A stretch of 64,000 nucleotides of DNA from Bosea sp. RAC05 (GTDB taxonomy: Bacteria; Pseudomonadota; Alphaproteobacteria; Rhizobiales; Beijerinckiaceae), in NCBI RefSeq assembly GCF_001713455.1, contig NZ_CP016464.1, positions 4,512,001 through 4,576,000 of the forward strand. Reading direction: 5' to 3'. The position numbers were made by a program, and so were the translations under genes. The notes under the pieces are model-generated. The model was not told the DNA's origin. It saw only the letters and a list, made by a program, of their open reading frames with translations, and did no database searches. Shown piece by piece: positions 42,097-51,042 of the stretch (positions are counted from its first letter, which is position 1; each line of letters starts with the position of its first letter).

Positions 42097-42707
42097 GGGC
42101 GGGCCTCCGCGCCGCCGGCCGGGTTCTCGACACCCGACTGCTCGATTTCCTCGGTCACCCGCAGCGAACCGATCAGGGCATCGAAGCCGGGCCGGTCATG
42201 CGCGATCAGCCGGGCGATCGCCTGGATCGGGATCAGCACCGCCATGCAGGCGAACCAGACCAGGCCGACGCACCAGATCCCCTGCGGCAGCACCATCGGC
42301 GTCTGCAGCTGCGACACCGACTTGGCGTTCAGGGCCCAGGATTGCGCCAGCGTGCCCCAGGCGAACCAGGCCAGCGCCACGGCGATCAGCGCCAGCGCCA
42401 GCGAGGCGATGATGTCGCAGACGATCCGGACCTTGCCGGGCAGTACGTCGAGCAGGATGTCGACGCGGATATTGGCCTTGGAGGTCACGGTGAAGGCCAG
42501 CCCCAGCCCGATGCAGGCCGCCAGCGCATAGCCCGAGATCTCGAAGCTCTCGACCATGCCGCGCTTGAACAGAAAGCGCGTGATCACGTCGATGGTTATG
42601 AGGAAGCTGCAGCCGACCAGGACGATCGCGCCCGCGGCCCAGGCCAGGATGCGCGAGATGCGCTGTGGCAGCGGCTCGTCGGGCAGCAGGCGGGAGAGGT
42701 CGCTCAT
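42093..42707 (-). CDS. dctQ: TRAP transporter small permease DctQ
   Basis: 204 aa from ATG 42707. Four hydrophobic segments with TRFLFKRGMVESFEISGYAL and IRVDILLDVLPGKVR between them are typical of DctQ. The longer frame to 42794 adds unsupported residues. It begins 132 bases after the hyuB stop and is probably in the same transcript. Confidence 0.9.
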   Translation of the reverse strand: MSDLSRLLPDEPLPQRISRILAWAAGAIVLVGCSFLITIDVITRFLFKRGMVESFEISGYALAACIGLGLAFTVTSKANIRVDILLDVLPGKVRIVCDIIASLALALIAVALAWFAWGTLAQSWALNAKSVSQLQTPMVLPQGIWCVGLVWFACMAVLIPIQAIARLIAHDRPGFDALIGSLRVTEEIEQSGVENPAGGAEARP

Positions 42708-42839
42708 CGACGCGCCTGAATGCGCGAGCGGGTCGTCGTCGTCATCAAGGCCGGTCTCCGGGCGCCCGCTGCGCGTCACGTCGCATGTGACCACGCGTCA
42801 GGCCTGCCATGCAATAGTCCCGCCACCCCGGCGCGCCGG

Positions 42840-44495
42840 TCACGACACGTACCCGTCGGCCCTGTCGGCGGCGATGGCCGCGGGATCGCGCTCGCGGGGG
42901 TCGCCATTGCCGCCGCCGCCCGGCGTCTCCATGCGCACGATGTCGCCGGCCTTCAGCACGCAGCCGATCGTCTTGGCCGCCAGTTCCGTGACCTGTCCGT
43001 CGCGGATCAGGCTGAGGCGCCCGCCGCGCCCGGGCTCGCCGCCGGCCAGGCCGTAAGGCTGCGAGGCGAAGGCGTCGAAGGAGGCGTTGAGCAGGCCGTG
43101 CTCGGCGATGAAGCGCCATTCGCGCACGAGCCCGAGGCCGCCGCGCATCTTCCCCGCACCGGCCGAACCCGGCAGAAAGCCGTAATGCGTGAAGCGCAGC
43201 GGGAAGATCGCCTCGATCATCTCGATCGGTGTGTTCTGGCCGTTGTGGAAGCCGGCCGAGAGGCCCGAGGGGCCGTCAGCCTCGGGATGGCCGCCCCAGC
43301 CGCCGATCTCGGCGTCGAAATAGACCTGCCGGCGGCCATCGGCATGGCGGATATTGACCGCGTGGTTGAAGGTCACACCGTAATAGGAGGCGGGAATGCG
43401 CTCGGGGATCGCCTCCGCGAAGGCCTTCAGCACCGCGGTCGCGATCCGGTGGCCGGTCAGCATGCGCATCGAAACCGGCGCGGGGAACTGGGCGCTGACG
43501 AGGAGCCCGTCGGGCGCGCTGACGGTGATCGGCCGATAGCAGCCGGAATTGGCGGTCGCCTCGATGCCCGACGCCGCGATCACCGCGTAATAGACCGCCG
43601 AGCGGGTCGTCGCCATCGTTGCATTGATCGGCCCGCGTGCCTGAGGCGAGGAGCCCTTGAAGTCGACCGTCAAGCTGTCGCCCGCGATCGTCAGCGTCAC
43701 CGCGATGCGCTTCTGTCCGGCCTCCATGCCGTCGCCGTCGACGAAATCCTCCGCCTGGTAGACGCCGTCGGGCAGCGCGGTCAGAGCGGCACGCATCGCC
43801 GTCTCGGAGTGGTCGAGCAGGGCCTGCCCGACCTCGCGCAGCGTCTCGACGCCATAGCGCGCCGCGAGCTGTCGCATCGCCCGGGCGCCGACCTCGAGCG
43901 CGGCGATCTGGCTGAGGAAATCGCCGCGGAAGGTCTCGGGCTCGCGGACATTCTGCAGGATGGTGGCGAAGAGATCGTCCTGCATCTCGCCTTCGCGGAC
44001 GATCTTCACCGGCGGCAGCCGCAGGCCCTCCTGGAAGATCTCGACGGCATGGGCGTTGTAGCCGCCGGCCGCGCCGCCGCCGACATCGACATGGTGGATC
44101 AGGACGCAGGTGATGGCGATGCGCCGGCCTTCGACGAAAACCGGCTTGAAGGCGAGGAAATCCGGCAGATGCTGGCCGCCGCAATAGGGATCGTTGGTGA
44201 CGACGACATCGCCCTCGCGCCAGCGCTCCAGCGGCAGATGGCGGGCGATGATCTCCTGCAGGCAGAGCTCCATCGAATTGAGATGGACCGGCATGCGCGC
44301 CGCTTGGGCGATGTTGCGGCCCTCCCCGTCGAACACCGCCGTCGAATAGTCGAGCAGCTCGCGCACCGTCGTCGAGCGGCTGGTGCGCCAGACCGTGATC
44401 GACATCTCCTCGGCCGCCGAAACCAGCGCATGCGAGACGATTTCGAGGAGGACTGGATCGACCTTGCTTGCCACCTTGCTATCGACCTGGCTCAT
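42840..44495 (-). CDS. hyuB: hydantoinase B/oxoprolinase family protein
   Basis: 551 aa. ATP-dependent hydantoinase or oxoprolinase beta subunit: LVSAAEEMSITVWRTSRSTT near the start, VVTNDPYCGGQHLPDF in the middle and ETPGGGGNGDPRERDP at the end are family signatures. With HyuA it opens five-membered cyclic amides such as 5-oxoproline, N-methylhydantoin or related rings. It overlaps hyuA by four bases. The adjacent TRAP genes probably import the ring or a related acid. Confidence 0.93.
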   Translation of the reverse strand: MSQVDSKVASKVDPVLLEIVSHALVSAAEEMSITVWRTSRSTTVRELLDYSTAVFDGEGRNIAQAARMPVHLNSMELCLQEIIARHLPLERWREGDVVVTNDPYCGGQHLPDFLAFKPVFVEGRRIAITCVLIHHVDVGGGAAGGYNAHAVEIFQEGLRLPPVKIVREGEMQDDLFATILQNVREPETFRGDFLSQIAALEVGARAMRQLAARYGVETLREVGQALLDHSETAMRAALTALPDGVYQAEDFVDGDGMEAGQKRIAVTLTIAGDSLTVDFKGSSPQARGPINATMATTRSAVYYAVIAASGIEATANSGCYRPITVSAPDGLLVSAQFPAPVSMRMLTGHRIATAVLKAFAEAIPERIPASYYGVTFNHAVNIRHADGRRQVYFDAEIGGWGGHPEADGPSGLSAGFHNGQNTPIEMIEAIFPLRFTHYGFLPGSAGAGKMRGGLGLVREWRFIAEHGLLNASFDAFASQPYGLAGGEPGRGGRLSLIRDGQVTELAAKTIGCVLKAGDIVRMETPGGGGNGDPRERDPAAIAADRADGYVS

Positions 44496-46549
44496 GACAG
44501 CGCCTCCCGGGTCGCAACGAGATCGCCGGAGGGCCTGACGGCGAGCCGCCAGCCCGCGGGGATGATCAGCGTGGTGTAGGCCTGCTCGACGATCGCGGGC
44601 CCCTCGACGCTCGCGCCCGCTCCGAGCGCCGCCTGCTCGTAGACCGGGGCGCTGGTCCAGCCGCCACCGAGATGGACCGCGCGCTCGCGCTGAGCCGCCG
44701 GCGCACCGGCCGCCGGCGCCTGGGCGCTCGCCGTGCCGCCGAGAAGGCCGACCGCCGCCAGGCGCAGCGTCACGAGCTCCACGGTCTCATCGGGATCGTC
44801 GAAGGAGAAGCGCTGGCGATGCGCCGCGTGGAAGCGCTCGCAGAGCCGCGCGAGCGCGGCGTCGTCCTGCGGGACCTCGTCCAGCGGCACCAGCAGCTCG
44901 AAGGCCTGGCCGCGATAGCGCAGATCCGCCGCGAGTTCGAGACGGCGCTGCTCCGTGGGCAGCCCGTCGGCCGCCAGCAGCGCCTCGCCCTCGGCCAGCA
45001 GCTCGCCGGCGAGCGCGGCGAAAGCCGGCGCAGCGCCGGCCTTCAGCGGCAGCACGCGGGTGCGGGCGAGATCATGGACGATGTCGGACTGCAGGATGCC
45101 ATGGGCCGAGAAGGTCGAGGGATCCTTGGGGAAGATCACCGTGGTCATGCCGAGTTCCTCGGCGACCTCGACGGCATGGAGGCCGCCGGCCCCGCCGAAG
45201 GACATCAGCGCGAAGTCGCGCGGATCGAGCCCGCGCTCGAACAGCGAGAGCTTGATCGCCCCGGCGAGCTTGGCGACGACGACGGCGAGGATGCCGGCCG
45301 CGGCACGATCGCGGTCGAGCCCGAGCGGGCCGGCGATGCGGGTGTCCAGCGCCGCGCGGGCACCGTCGAGATCGAGCGCGAACTCGCCGCCGAGGAAGGT
45401 CACGGGGTCGAGCCGCCCGAGGATCAGGTTGACGTCGGTGACGGTCGGCTCTGTGCCGCCGCGGCCATAGCAGACCGGGCCCGGCCTCGCACCGGCGCTG
45501 CGCGGGCCGACCTGGAGGCGCCCCGACGCGTCGAGCGAGGCGATCGAGCCGCCTCCCGCACCGATCGTGCGCATGTCGACCATCGGCACGCGCACCGGCA
45601 GGCCGTCGATGTCGCCCTGCGCGACGACGGCGCGACGGCCCTCGCGGATGACGGCGACGTCATAGCTCGTGCCGCCCATGTCGACGCCGACGACATTCGG
45701 GAAGCCGAGCTGGCGCGCGACGCCCTCGGCGGCGAGCACGCCGCCGGACGGTCCCGAGAGCAGGAGCTTGACCGGCGCCTCGCCGGCCGCGCGCGGCGTG
45801 GTCGCCCCGCCATTGGACTGCACGAGATAGAGCGGCGCGGTCAGCCCCTCGGCTGCGATCCGCGCCAGCAGCGCGTCGATATAGCGCCGCACCACCGGGA
45901 TCAGCAGGGCGTTGAGCACCGTCGTCGAGGTCCGCTCGAATTCGCGGATCTCGGGCGAGACCTCGTGCGAGCAGGACACCGCCAGATCCGGCAGCCGCGC
46001 CAGCAGGCGGTCGCGGATCGCGATCTCATGGGCGGGGTTGGTGAAGCCGTTGAGCAGCGCGATGGCGCAGACGCTCGCGCCCGACGCGGCAACGCGGTCG
46101 ATCGCCGCCTCGACGCTGGCCGCGTCGAGAGCGGTCAGCACCTCGCCGGCGGGCCCGATGCGCTCGACCACGCCGAAGCGCCGCCGCCGCAGCACCAGCA
46201 CGGCCGGCGGCTCGGGCTTGAGGCGATAGATTTCCTTGCGGGCGTGTCGGCCGATCTCCAGCACGTCCTCGAAGCCGGCCGTGGTGATCAGCGCGCCCTC
46301 GGGCAGGTTCCGCGTCAGCACGGCATTGGTCGCGATCGTCGTGCCGTGCATCAGCAGGCCGACATCCGACAGTGCGAAGCCGAAGCGCGCGGCCGCGCCC
46401 TTGATCGCGTTCATCAGCCCGAGCGAGGGATCGTCCGGCGTCGTCGGGGACTTGAAGCTCTGCGTCGTGCCGTCGGCCTCGTCGACGCATTCGAGGTCCG
46501 TGAAGGTTCCACCGATGTCGACGGCGATGCGGATCCGTTTGGCCTGCAT
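44492..46549 (-). CDS. hyuA: hydantoinase A/oxoprolinase family protein
   Basis: 685 aa, an ASKHA-type ATPase. IAVDIGGTFTDLECVDEADG binds phosphate at the N-terminus, VGVDMGGTSYDVAVI is the second phosphate loop and MSFGGAGGLHAVEVAEELGM lies in the C-terminal half. It phosphorylates or activates the cyclic amide for ring opening with HyuB. It is the first gene of the minus-strand run and is divergent from the carbamoylase-like gene at 46837, with about 290 bases between. No LacI-type operator was found there. Confidence 0.93.
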   Translation of the reverse strand: MQAKRIRIAVDIGGTFTDLECVDEADGTTQSFKSPTTPDDPSLGLMNAIKGAAARFGFALSDVGLLMHGTTIATNAVLTRNLPEGALITTAGFEDVLEIGRHARKEIYRLKPEPPAVLVLRRRRFGVVERIGPAGEVLTALDAASVEAAIDRVAASGASVCAIALLNGFTNPAHEIAIRDRLLARLPDLAVSCSHEVSPEIREFERTSTTVLNALLIPVVRRYIDALLARIAAEGLTAPLYLVQSNGGATTPRAAGEAPVKLLLSGPSGGVLAAEGVARQLGFPNVVGVDMGGTSYDVAVIREGRRAVVAQGDIDGLPVRVPMVDMRTIGAGGGSIASLDASGRLQVGPRSAGARPGPVCYGRGGTEPTVTDVNLILGRLDPVTFLGGEFALDLDGARAALDTRIAGPLGLDRDRAAAGILAVVVAKLAGAIKLSLFERGLDPRDFALMSFGGAGGLHAVEVAEELGMTTVIFPKDPSTFSAHGILQSDIVHDLARTRVLPLKAGAAPAFAALAGELLAEGEALLAADGLPTEQRRLELAADLRYRGQAFELLVPLDEVPQDDAALARLCERFHAAHRQRFSFDDPDETVELVTLRLAAVGLLGGTASAQAPAAGAPAAQRERAVHLGGGWTSAPVYEQAALGAGASVEGPAIVEQAYTTLIIPAGWRLAVRPSGDLVATREALS

Positions 46550-46836
46550 GAAAATCCGGGATCCGAAGTTGGGCGTGGCAGAGGCGTGCCCGTCACGATG
46601 CGTCGACGAGCGGTCGGAAGTCTACAGGGGGGCGATGCAATCCTCATGCTGACGCGGCAGGCCCTGCCTGCGCGCGGGGCTCCGGCCACGGCAGCACGGG
46701 ATTTGCTTCGTCGATGGCGGGCGCGATTCGAGCGCCCTTCTGATCCCAGGCCGTTGCCCCGAGGGCTGGCGCCCGCCGATACTCGGCCAAGCCAAGGCGC
46801 CGGCGCCGCGGCCTCAACCCAACGAAGACGACAGCC

Positions 46837-48087
46837 ATGGACATGACCGCCCCCGCCCGCATCGACATGGACCGCTTCTGGGCGACGATCGAGCGATCGG
46901 CCGAGATCGGGCCCGGCCGCCCCGGCGGCCTCTCGCGTCTCGCGGCGTCCGATTCGGACAGGGAGGTTCGGGACCAGTTCGTCGCCTGGTGTCGCGAGGC
47001 CGGGCTTTCCGTGCGCGTCGACGGCATCGGCAACATCTTCGCGCGCCGCGCCGGCACCGATGACAGCCTGCCGCCGGTGGTGATGGGCAGCCATCTCGAC
47101 ACCCAGTTCAATGGCGGCCGCTTCGACGGCATCCTCGGCGTTCTCGGCGGGCTCGAGGTCTGCCGCGCGCTCGACACGATCGGCCATCGCACGCGCCGCT
47201 CGATCGAACTGGTCAACTGGACCAATGAGGAGGGCGCGCGCTTCTCTCCGCCCATGGTGGGCTCGGGCACCTTCACGGGCGCCTATACGCTCGACTGGGC
47301 CCGCGGCCGCGTCGACGAGGAGGGCCGCACGCTCGGCGACGAACTCGCCCGCATCGGCTATCGCGGCGAGATGGAGGCACGGCCCCATGCTTTTGATGCC
47401 TATTATGAACTGCACATCGAGCAGGGGCCGATCCTCGACCGCGAAGGCATGCAGGTCGGGATCGTCACCGGCGGCTTTCCCTCCACCGGCATGCTGATCG
47501 AGTTCAAGGGCGAGACCGCCCATACCGGCCCCTGGCCAATGGAGCGGCGCAAGAACGCGCTCATCGCCGGCGCGCGCTTCCTCGTCGCGGTCGACGATCT
47601 CGGCTGGGTCCATGCCGGCACCGGTGGCAAGGCCACCGCCGCGCGCCTCGTCGCCTGGCCGAACAAGCCCGGCATCCTCTCCGACTGGGCCCAGGCCGTC
47701 GGCGACGTCCGCCACCCCGACCCGACGACCTCGGCCGTCATGGCCGAGGCGATGCGTCGCGCGGCTTACGAATCGGCGGCGAAGGCCGATTGCAGCGTCG
47801 AGATCCTCGATGTCTGGCGCTGGGGTGGAAACATCTTCGCGCCCGAGCTCGTCGAGCAGGTCCGCGGCATCGCCAGCGCCCGGGGCTACCGCCACCGCGA
47901 CATCCTGAGCCAGGCCGGACACGATGCCTACTTCGTCGCCCGTCACGCGCCGACGACGATGATCTTCACGCCCTGCCAGGGCGGCATCACCCACAACAAC
48001 GGCGAGCTTTGCACGCGCGAGGATCTCGAGCCGGGTCTGGATGTGCTGTTGCGGGCCGTGCTGGCAAGGGCGGATCGTGACGACTGA
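46837..48087 (+). CDS. Zn-dependent amidase/hydrolase: N-carbamoyl-amino-acid hydrolase or allantoate amidohydrolase type
   Basis: 416 aa, M20-family. Metal ligands are visible in VVMGSHLDTQFNGGRFDG, NWTNEEGARF and LHIEQGPIL; TAHTGPWPMERRKNAL is the dimerisation-lid substrate site, and SQAGHDAYFVARHAPTTMIF the last ligand. The family hydrolyses N-carbamoyl-L-amino acids, allantoate, ureidoglycine or beta-ureidopropionate. Next to hyuAB the natural reading is ring opening followed by carbamoyl removal. Confidence 0.92.
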   Translation: MDMTAPARIDMDRFWATIERSAEIGPGRPGGLSRLAASDSDREVRDQFVAWCREAGLSVRVDGIGNIFARRAGTDDSLPPVVMGSHLDTQFNGGRFDGILGVLGGLEVCRALDTIGHRTRRSIELVNWTNEEGARFSPPMVGSGTFTGAYTLDWARGRVDEEGRTLGDELARIGYRGEMEARPHAFDAYYELHIEQGPILDREGMQVGIVTGGFPSTGMLIEFKGETAHTGPWPMERRKNALIAGARFLVAVDDLGWVHAGTGGKATAARLVAWPNKPGILSDWAQAVGDVRHPDPTTSAVMAEAMRRAAYESAAKADCSVEILDVWRWGGNIFAPELVEQVRGIASARGYRHRDILSQAGHDAYFVARHAPTTMIFTPCQGGITHNNGELCTREDLEPGLDVLLRAVLARADRDD

Positions 48088-48237
48088 AGGCTAGCGCCGG
48101 CAAAGCACCGCCGCGGCCCATGGGTCAGAGGGGCCCCGAACGCGACCGAACCGCAATAAATTACGCCACCCCCCCGATGACGGCGCGCGTTGCTTGCGCT
48201 AGATTGCGATTTCCCGCTCACTCATCCTCGAAGCTCC

Positions 48238-48930
48238 ATGTTCGATCGTCGTAAGCCTCCGTCTGCCCAGCCTTTCGTCACCCACGAAAACATCGAAGCC
48301 AAGATCAAATGGTTCGACCCCGAGAAGGGGTTCGGTTTCGCGTCGCCCTCCGATGGTTCGGGCGACGTTTTCCTTCACATTTCTGCGATCGGCCCGCTCG
48401 ATCAGCAGGACCTGCAGCCGGGCGCCACGATCATTGCCGATCTCGGCGAGGGCCGGCGCGGCCTGCAGGTCGTCGCGGTTCATGAGATCGACGCCTCGAC
48501 CGCGACGCCGGCTGCGCCACGGGCGCCGCGCGCGCCGCGCGACGATTTCGGTGGCGGCGGCTATGGCGGCGGCGGCGGTTATGCCGACCGTGGCGGCTAT
48601 GGTGGTGGCGATCGCGGCGGCTATGGCGGCGGCGGGGATCGCGGCGGCTACGGCGGCGGCGGCGGTTATGCTGATCGCGGCGATCGTGGCGGCTTCGGCA
48701 ACCGCGACAGCGGCCCGATGGAAGGCCCCTTCGATGGCGCCGTGAAGTTCTTCAATGCGGAGCGCGGCTTCGGCTTCATCGCGCCCGACCAGGGCGGCGC
48801 CGACGTGTTCCTGCATGTCTCCTCACTCAGCCGCAGCGGCCTGCAGCCGCCGATGGACGGGCAGCGCGTGCGCTTCTCGATCCGCGCCGGCAAGAAGGGC
48901 CCGGAAGCAGCGAACGTCAGCTACATCTGA
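48238..48930 (+). CDS. protein with two cold-shock domains and a Gly/Arg/Tyr-rich linker
   Basis: 230 aa from ATG 48238. Cold-shock domain 1 (about 16-84) has RNP1 KGFGFA and RNP2 VFLHIS; domain 2 (about 165-230) has RGFGFI and VFLHVS. Between them residues 103-160 are a disordered stretch of repeated GGYGGG, DRGGYGGG and YADRGG units, like RGG/GY low-complexity regions of eukaryotic RNA-binding proteins. It probably binds single-stranded RNA or DNA cooperatively as a chaperone. Two-domain CSD proteins are common in Hyphomicrobiales; this linker is not. A strong terminator follows. Confidence 0.92.
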   Translation: MFDRRKPPSAQPFVTHENIEAKIKWFDPEKGFGFASPSDGSGDVFLHISAIGPLDQQDLQPGATIIADLGEGRRGLQVVAVHEIDASTATPAAPRAPRAPRDDFGGGGYGGGGGYADRGGYGGGDRGGYGGGGDRGGYGGGGGYADRGDRGGFGNRDSGPMEGPFDGAVKFFNAERGFGFIAPDQGGADVFLHVSSLSRSGLQPPMDGQRVRFSIRAGKKGPEAANVSYI

Positions 48931-48956
48931 CGCCGCAGCCCCGAATGACGATCAGG

Positions 48957-48984
48957 CCCGCCGGCTCGCGCCGGCGGGTTTTTT
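48957..48984 (+). terminator. terminator of the cold-shock-domain gene
   Basis: CCCGCCGGC and GCCGGCGGG form a perfect 9-bp stem with a TCGC loop, followed by six T residues. Confidence 0.95.
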
Positions 48985-49021
48985 CGTGGCCGGCAGGATG
49001 GCCGATCCGACCGTGATCTCT

Positions 49022-49517
49022 CGCCCTGTTCCCGCCGGAACAGCGCACCGATGCGCCCGCCTCTAGGTTCAATTCATCGGCGAACGGATCGCCGCCCCGC
49101 CAGAGGATGAGCGTCATGACCCAGAGCTTCACCAAGGTTTGCAGCAAGACCGTCGCCGCCGCCCTGACCGTCGCCCTGATCAGCGGCTCCTTCGTCTCCA
49201 GCGCCTCCGCCACCGACCGCGGCTTCGAGGTCAAGCCGGTCAAGCAGCACAGCCGCAAGACGGCCGTCGCCGGGGCCCTGCTCGGCCTCACCGGCGCCCT
49301 CATCGGCGCGGCGATCGTCAGCAACCAGGCCCGCGCCGCCGAGCCGCGCCACCGCAGCTTCCATGACCGCGACCAGCGTCACGCGGACTACGGCCACCAG
49401 CGCCCGGTGCGCTTCGTCGAGGCCGAGGAAGACTGCTTCGAGAAGCCGATCAAGCGCTTCGACCGCTACTCCGGAGAGACCATCATCGTCGGCTACAAGA
49501 CCATCTGCCGCTGAGCG
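49022..49517 (+). repeat. direct duplication of about 0.5 kb, copy 1
   Basis: This stretch recurs at 51043-51538 with a constant offset of 2021 bases and no indel. It covers an upstream region with the dyad TGTTCC-CGCC-GGAACA, the leader and the whole small secreted-protein gene. Identity ends abruptly just past the stop codon. Confidence 0.95.
49116..49514 (+). CDS. small secreted protein, paralogue 1
   Basis: 132 aa from ATG 49116 (GAGG nine bases upstream; ATG 49107 possible). A signal peptide or membrane anchor (about 1-33, SSASATDRG) is followed by a second hydrophobic, Gly/Ala-rich segment (AVAGALLGLTGALIGAAIVS, about 50-70), a His/Arg-rich variable stretch and a conserved tail with two cysteines (EAEEDCFEKPIKR...YKTICR). 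Probably an envelope protein of unknown function. Paralogue 2 at 51137 is about 121/132 identical, with most differences in the His/Arg-rich stretch. Confidence 0.78.
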   Translation: MTQSFTKVCSKTVAAALTVALISGSFVSSASATDRGFEVKPVKQHSRKTAVAGALLGLTGALIGAAIVSNQARAAEPRHRSFHDRDQRHADYGHQRPVRFVEAEEDCFEKPIKRFDRYSGETIIVGYKTICR

Positions 49518-49534
49518 CGTGACGCAGCACCAGG

Positions 49535-49556
49535 CCCCTGGCGAGCACGCCAGGGG
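49535..49556. terminator. hairpin after paralogue 1
   Basis: CCCCTGGCG and CGCCAGGGG form a perfect 9-bp stem around AGCA, 20 bases after the stop. No T-run follows, so termination strength is uncertain. Confidence 0.6.
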
Positions 49557-49917
49557 CTGACGATGGGCCTTGGCGGGTCGAGGCGCCGTGGTCGACGGGA
49601 ACGCGGTGGCGAGCCGATTCCCGTCACGAAACCCGGCCTCGGCGGGCAACGCTCGATGCCGCTGAGCTCGAGGCGCAATCCGTAGGGCTGGATGGCCGGT
49701 CGCGCGGCGCGGGGCGACGAGGCACTTGCGACGGAGCGGCGGCCGTCAGCCAAGAGTCACACATTCGACTCGTGTCTGGCGCGCCGCAGAGACGGTGGAG
49801 GAATATCGCGCACTCGTCGATCCCTCTCAATCGTCCTGAGACATCACCCAAGCATGGTGGCTGCAGAGATTGCCGCACCGTATCGATACAGGAAGCCTCC
49901 CGCAGGAAGGCTGTGCT
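49557..49917. other. non-coding gap between paralogue 1 and the orphan gene
   Basis: About 360 bases of GC content somewhat below the surroundings towards its right end. No ribosome-binding site plus open frame is convincing on either strand, and no transposase remnant is recognised. A short GC-rich dyad near 49890-49915 could end the orphan gene's transcript. Confidence 0.4.
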
Positions 49918-50718
49918 TCAGAGGAGCGCGAGGCAGACGCCGATCAGTGTGCCCAGGTGGACGATGGACCGTTCGGCATTGCTCTCGGTGAGGTAATCCC
50001 AGACGCCGGGGGTCCGCCAGACGGTCTCGTAGTCGGCCAGCCATTGTTGGCCCGGGGAGCGAGGGCGCATCTCGATGTGGTAGCCGAGTTGCAGTGTCAT
50101 GCGGCCGGGGGGTGAGAATTTCGCATGGAGCCGGAGCTGCCCGGCGGGAACCAACGCATCATAGACCATGCTCTGCTTGTCGATCGCCTGAGCCGTCGCT
50201 CCGAAGCGATCGGACATCATGCGACCAATGAGCTTGCGCAGACGAGCGGGCGCAACCGGCACCGCCTCGTCCAGCGATGCGGCATGAGCGGAAGAAGGCC
50301 TGCGAGACTCAGGCTCGTCCGACAGCGTCAGGGTCTTTCCGATCGCCTCAAGGCCACCGGCACCGGCTTCCGCCAGAAGTTTTGCCATCAGCTTCACCGG
50401 AACCTGGCGAATGTCGAGTGCCGTGGCCTGAGGCGGATGAAGGCCGCTGCTTCCTCCAAAAAACCGAACGAGGAGGGGAAAGGCGCGCACCATCTCCTGA
50501 AAGTCCGTGTGCGGCGACCACGGCCTCGATGCCTGTTCGTCCTCCAGGCAGGAGAGCTGGTTGGCAAAGTCCTCGCGTTCGGCAGGCGCGAGTGTGTCGA
50601 GAAAGGTGATGCGCGCAATGGCGGCTGTGTTGGGGCAGGCGCGCAGCAGCGGAAAGCCATGGGCGGCTTGTTCCTGTCGGTGCTGCCGGAGTTTCGCCGG
50701 GTCGAAGAAAGGGGTCAT
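49918..50718 (-). CDS. unrecognised protein lying between the two duplicated copies
   Basis: 266 aa, no signal peptide, no family recognised. ATG 50718 has AGGA about eight bases upstream. The protein is mostly soluble by composition, with a conserved-looking middle (LRKLIGRMMSDRFGATAQAI and LRLHAKFSPPGRMTLQLGYH) and a hydrophobic last 14 residues (VHLGTLIGVCLALL) that might anchor it in a membrane. Its GC content and codon use look lower than the neighbours', hinting at transfer. It is alone in its orientation and sits exactly between direct repeats. Function unknown. Confidence 0.6.
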   Translation of the reverse strand: MTPFFDPAKLRQHRQEQAAHGFPLLRACPNTAAIARITFLDTLAPAEREDFANQLSCLEDEQASRPWSPHTDFQEMVRAFPLLVRFFGGSSGLHPPQATALDIRQVPVKLMAKLLAEAGAGGLEAIGKTLTLSDEPESRRPSSAHAASLDEAVPVAPARLRKLIGRMMSDRFGATAQAIDKQSMVYDALVPAGQLRLHAKFSPPGRMTLQLGYHIEMRPRSPGQQWLADYETVWRTPGVWDYLTESNAERSIVHLGTLIGVCLALL

Positions 50719-51042
50719 GCCGCCATTCCTGCGATGTTTGCCTCAACAGGCAAACGGGGAAAAGACTGATACTTCGTCCCACATATCCCAGATAGGTTGC
50801 CCCCTGATTGACGGCACAATTGCTCGGCCTTGGTCCCGTCGGAAGGTGGGATCGTGTCGCGACAACGGTCGAAGCGACAGGCTCGTCGGCTTTCGGGGGT
50901 AATGGGTTGCGGGGTGACGGCCAGGGAGAGACGTCACGGGGGAACGTCGCGGGTCGGGATCAGGGGAGCCGGGCATTCGATGGATCGACGCCATGGCCTG
51001 AGGTCAAGGCGCGGAGCACGGGTGTCAGCCGCCAGGTGGCGC
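50719..51042. other. gap upstream of the orphan gene
   Basis: About 320 bases before duplication copy 2. It must contain the minus-strand promoter of the orphan gene, but no clear -35/-10 pair or dyad was picked out. The overlapping short open frames lack ribosome-binding sites. Confidence 0.4.

Noticed and set aside
44672..46846. A 724-codon open frame antisense to hyuA
   Set aside because: Composition is that of a shadow frame and hyuA has full family signatures.
48541..48690. Short G-rich tandem repeats that might suggest a CRISPR or minisatellite
   Set aside because: The units are in frame, encode the Gly/Tyr/Arg linker of the cold-shock protein, vary in length and have no unique spacers.
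49034..49070. EcfG-type (GGAAC-N16-17-GTT) promoter before paralogue 1
   Set aside because: The distance between GGAAC and GTT is about 25 bases, too long, and the GTT is not kept in copy 2.
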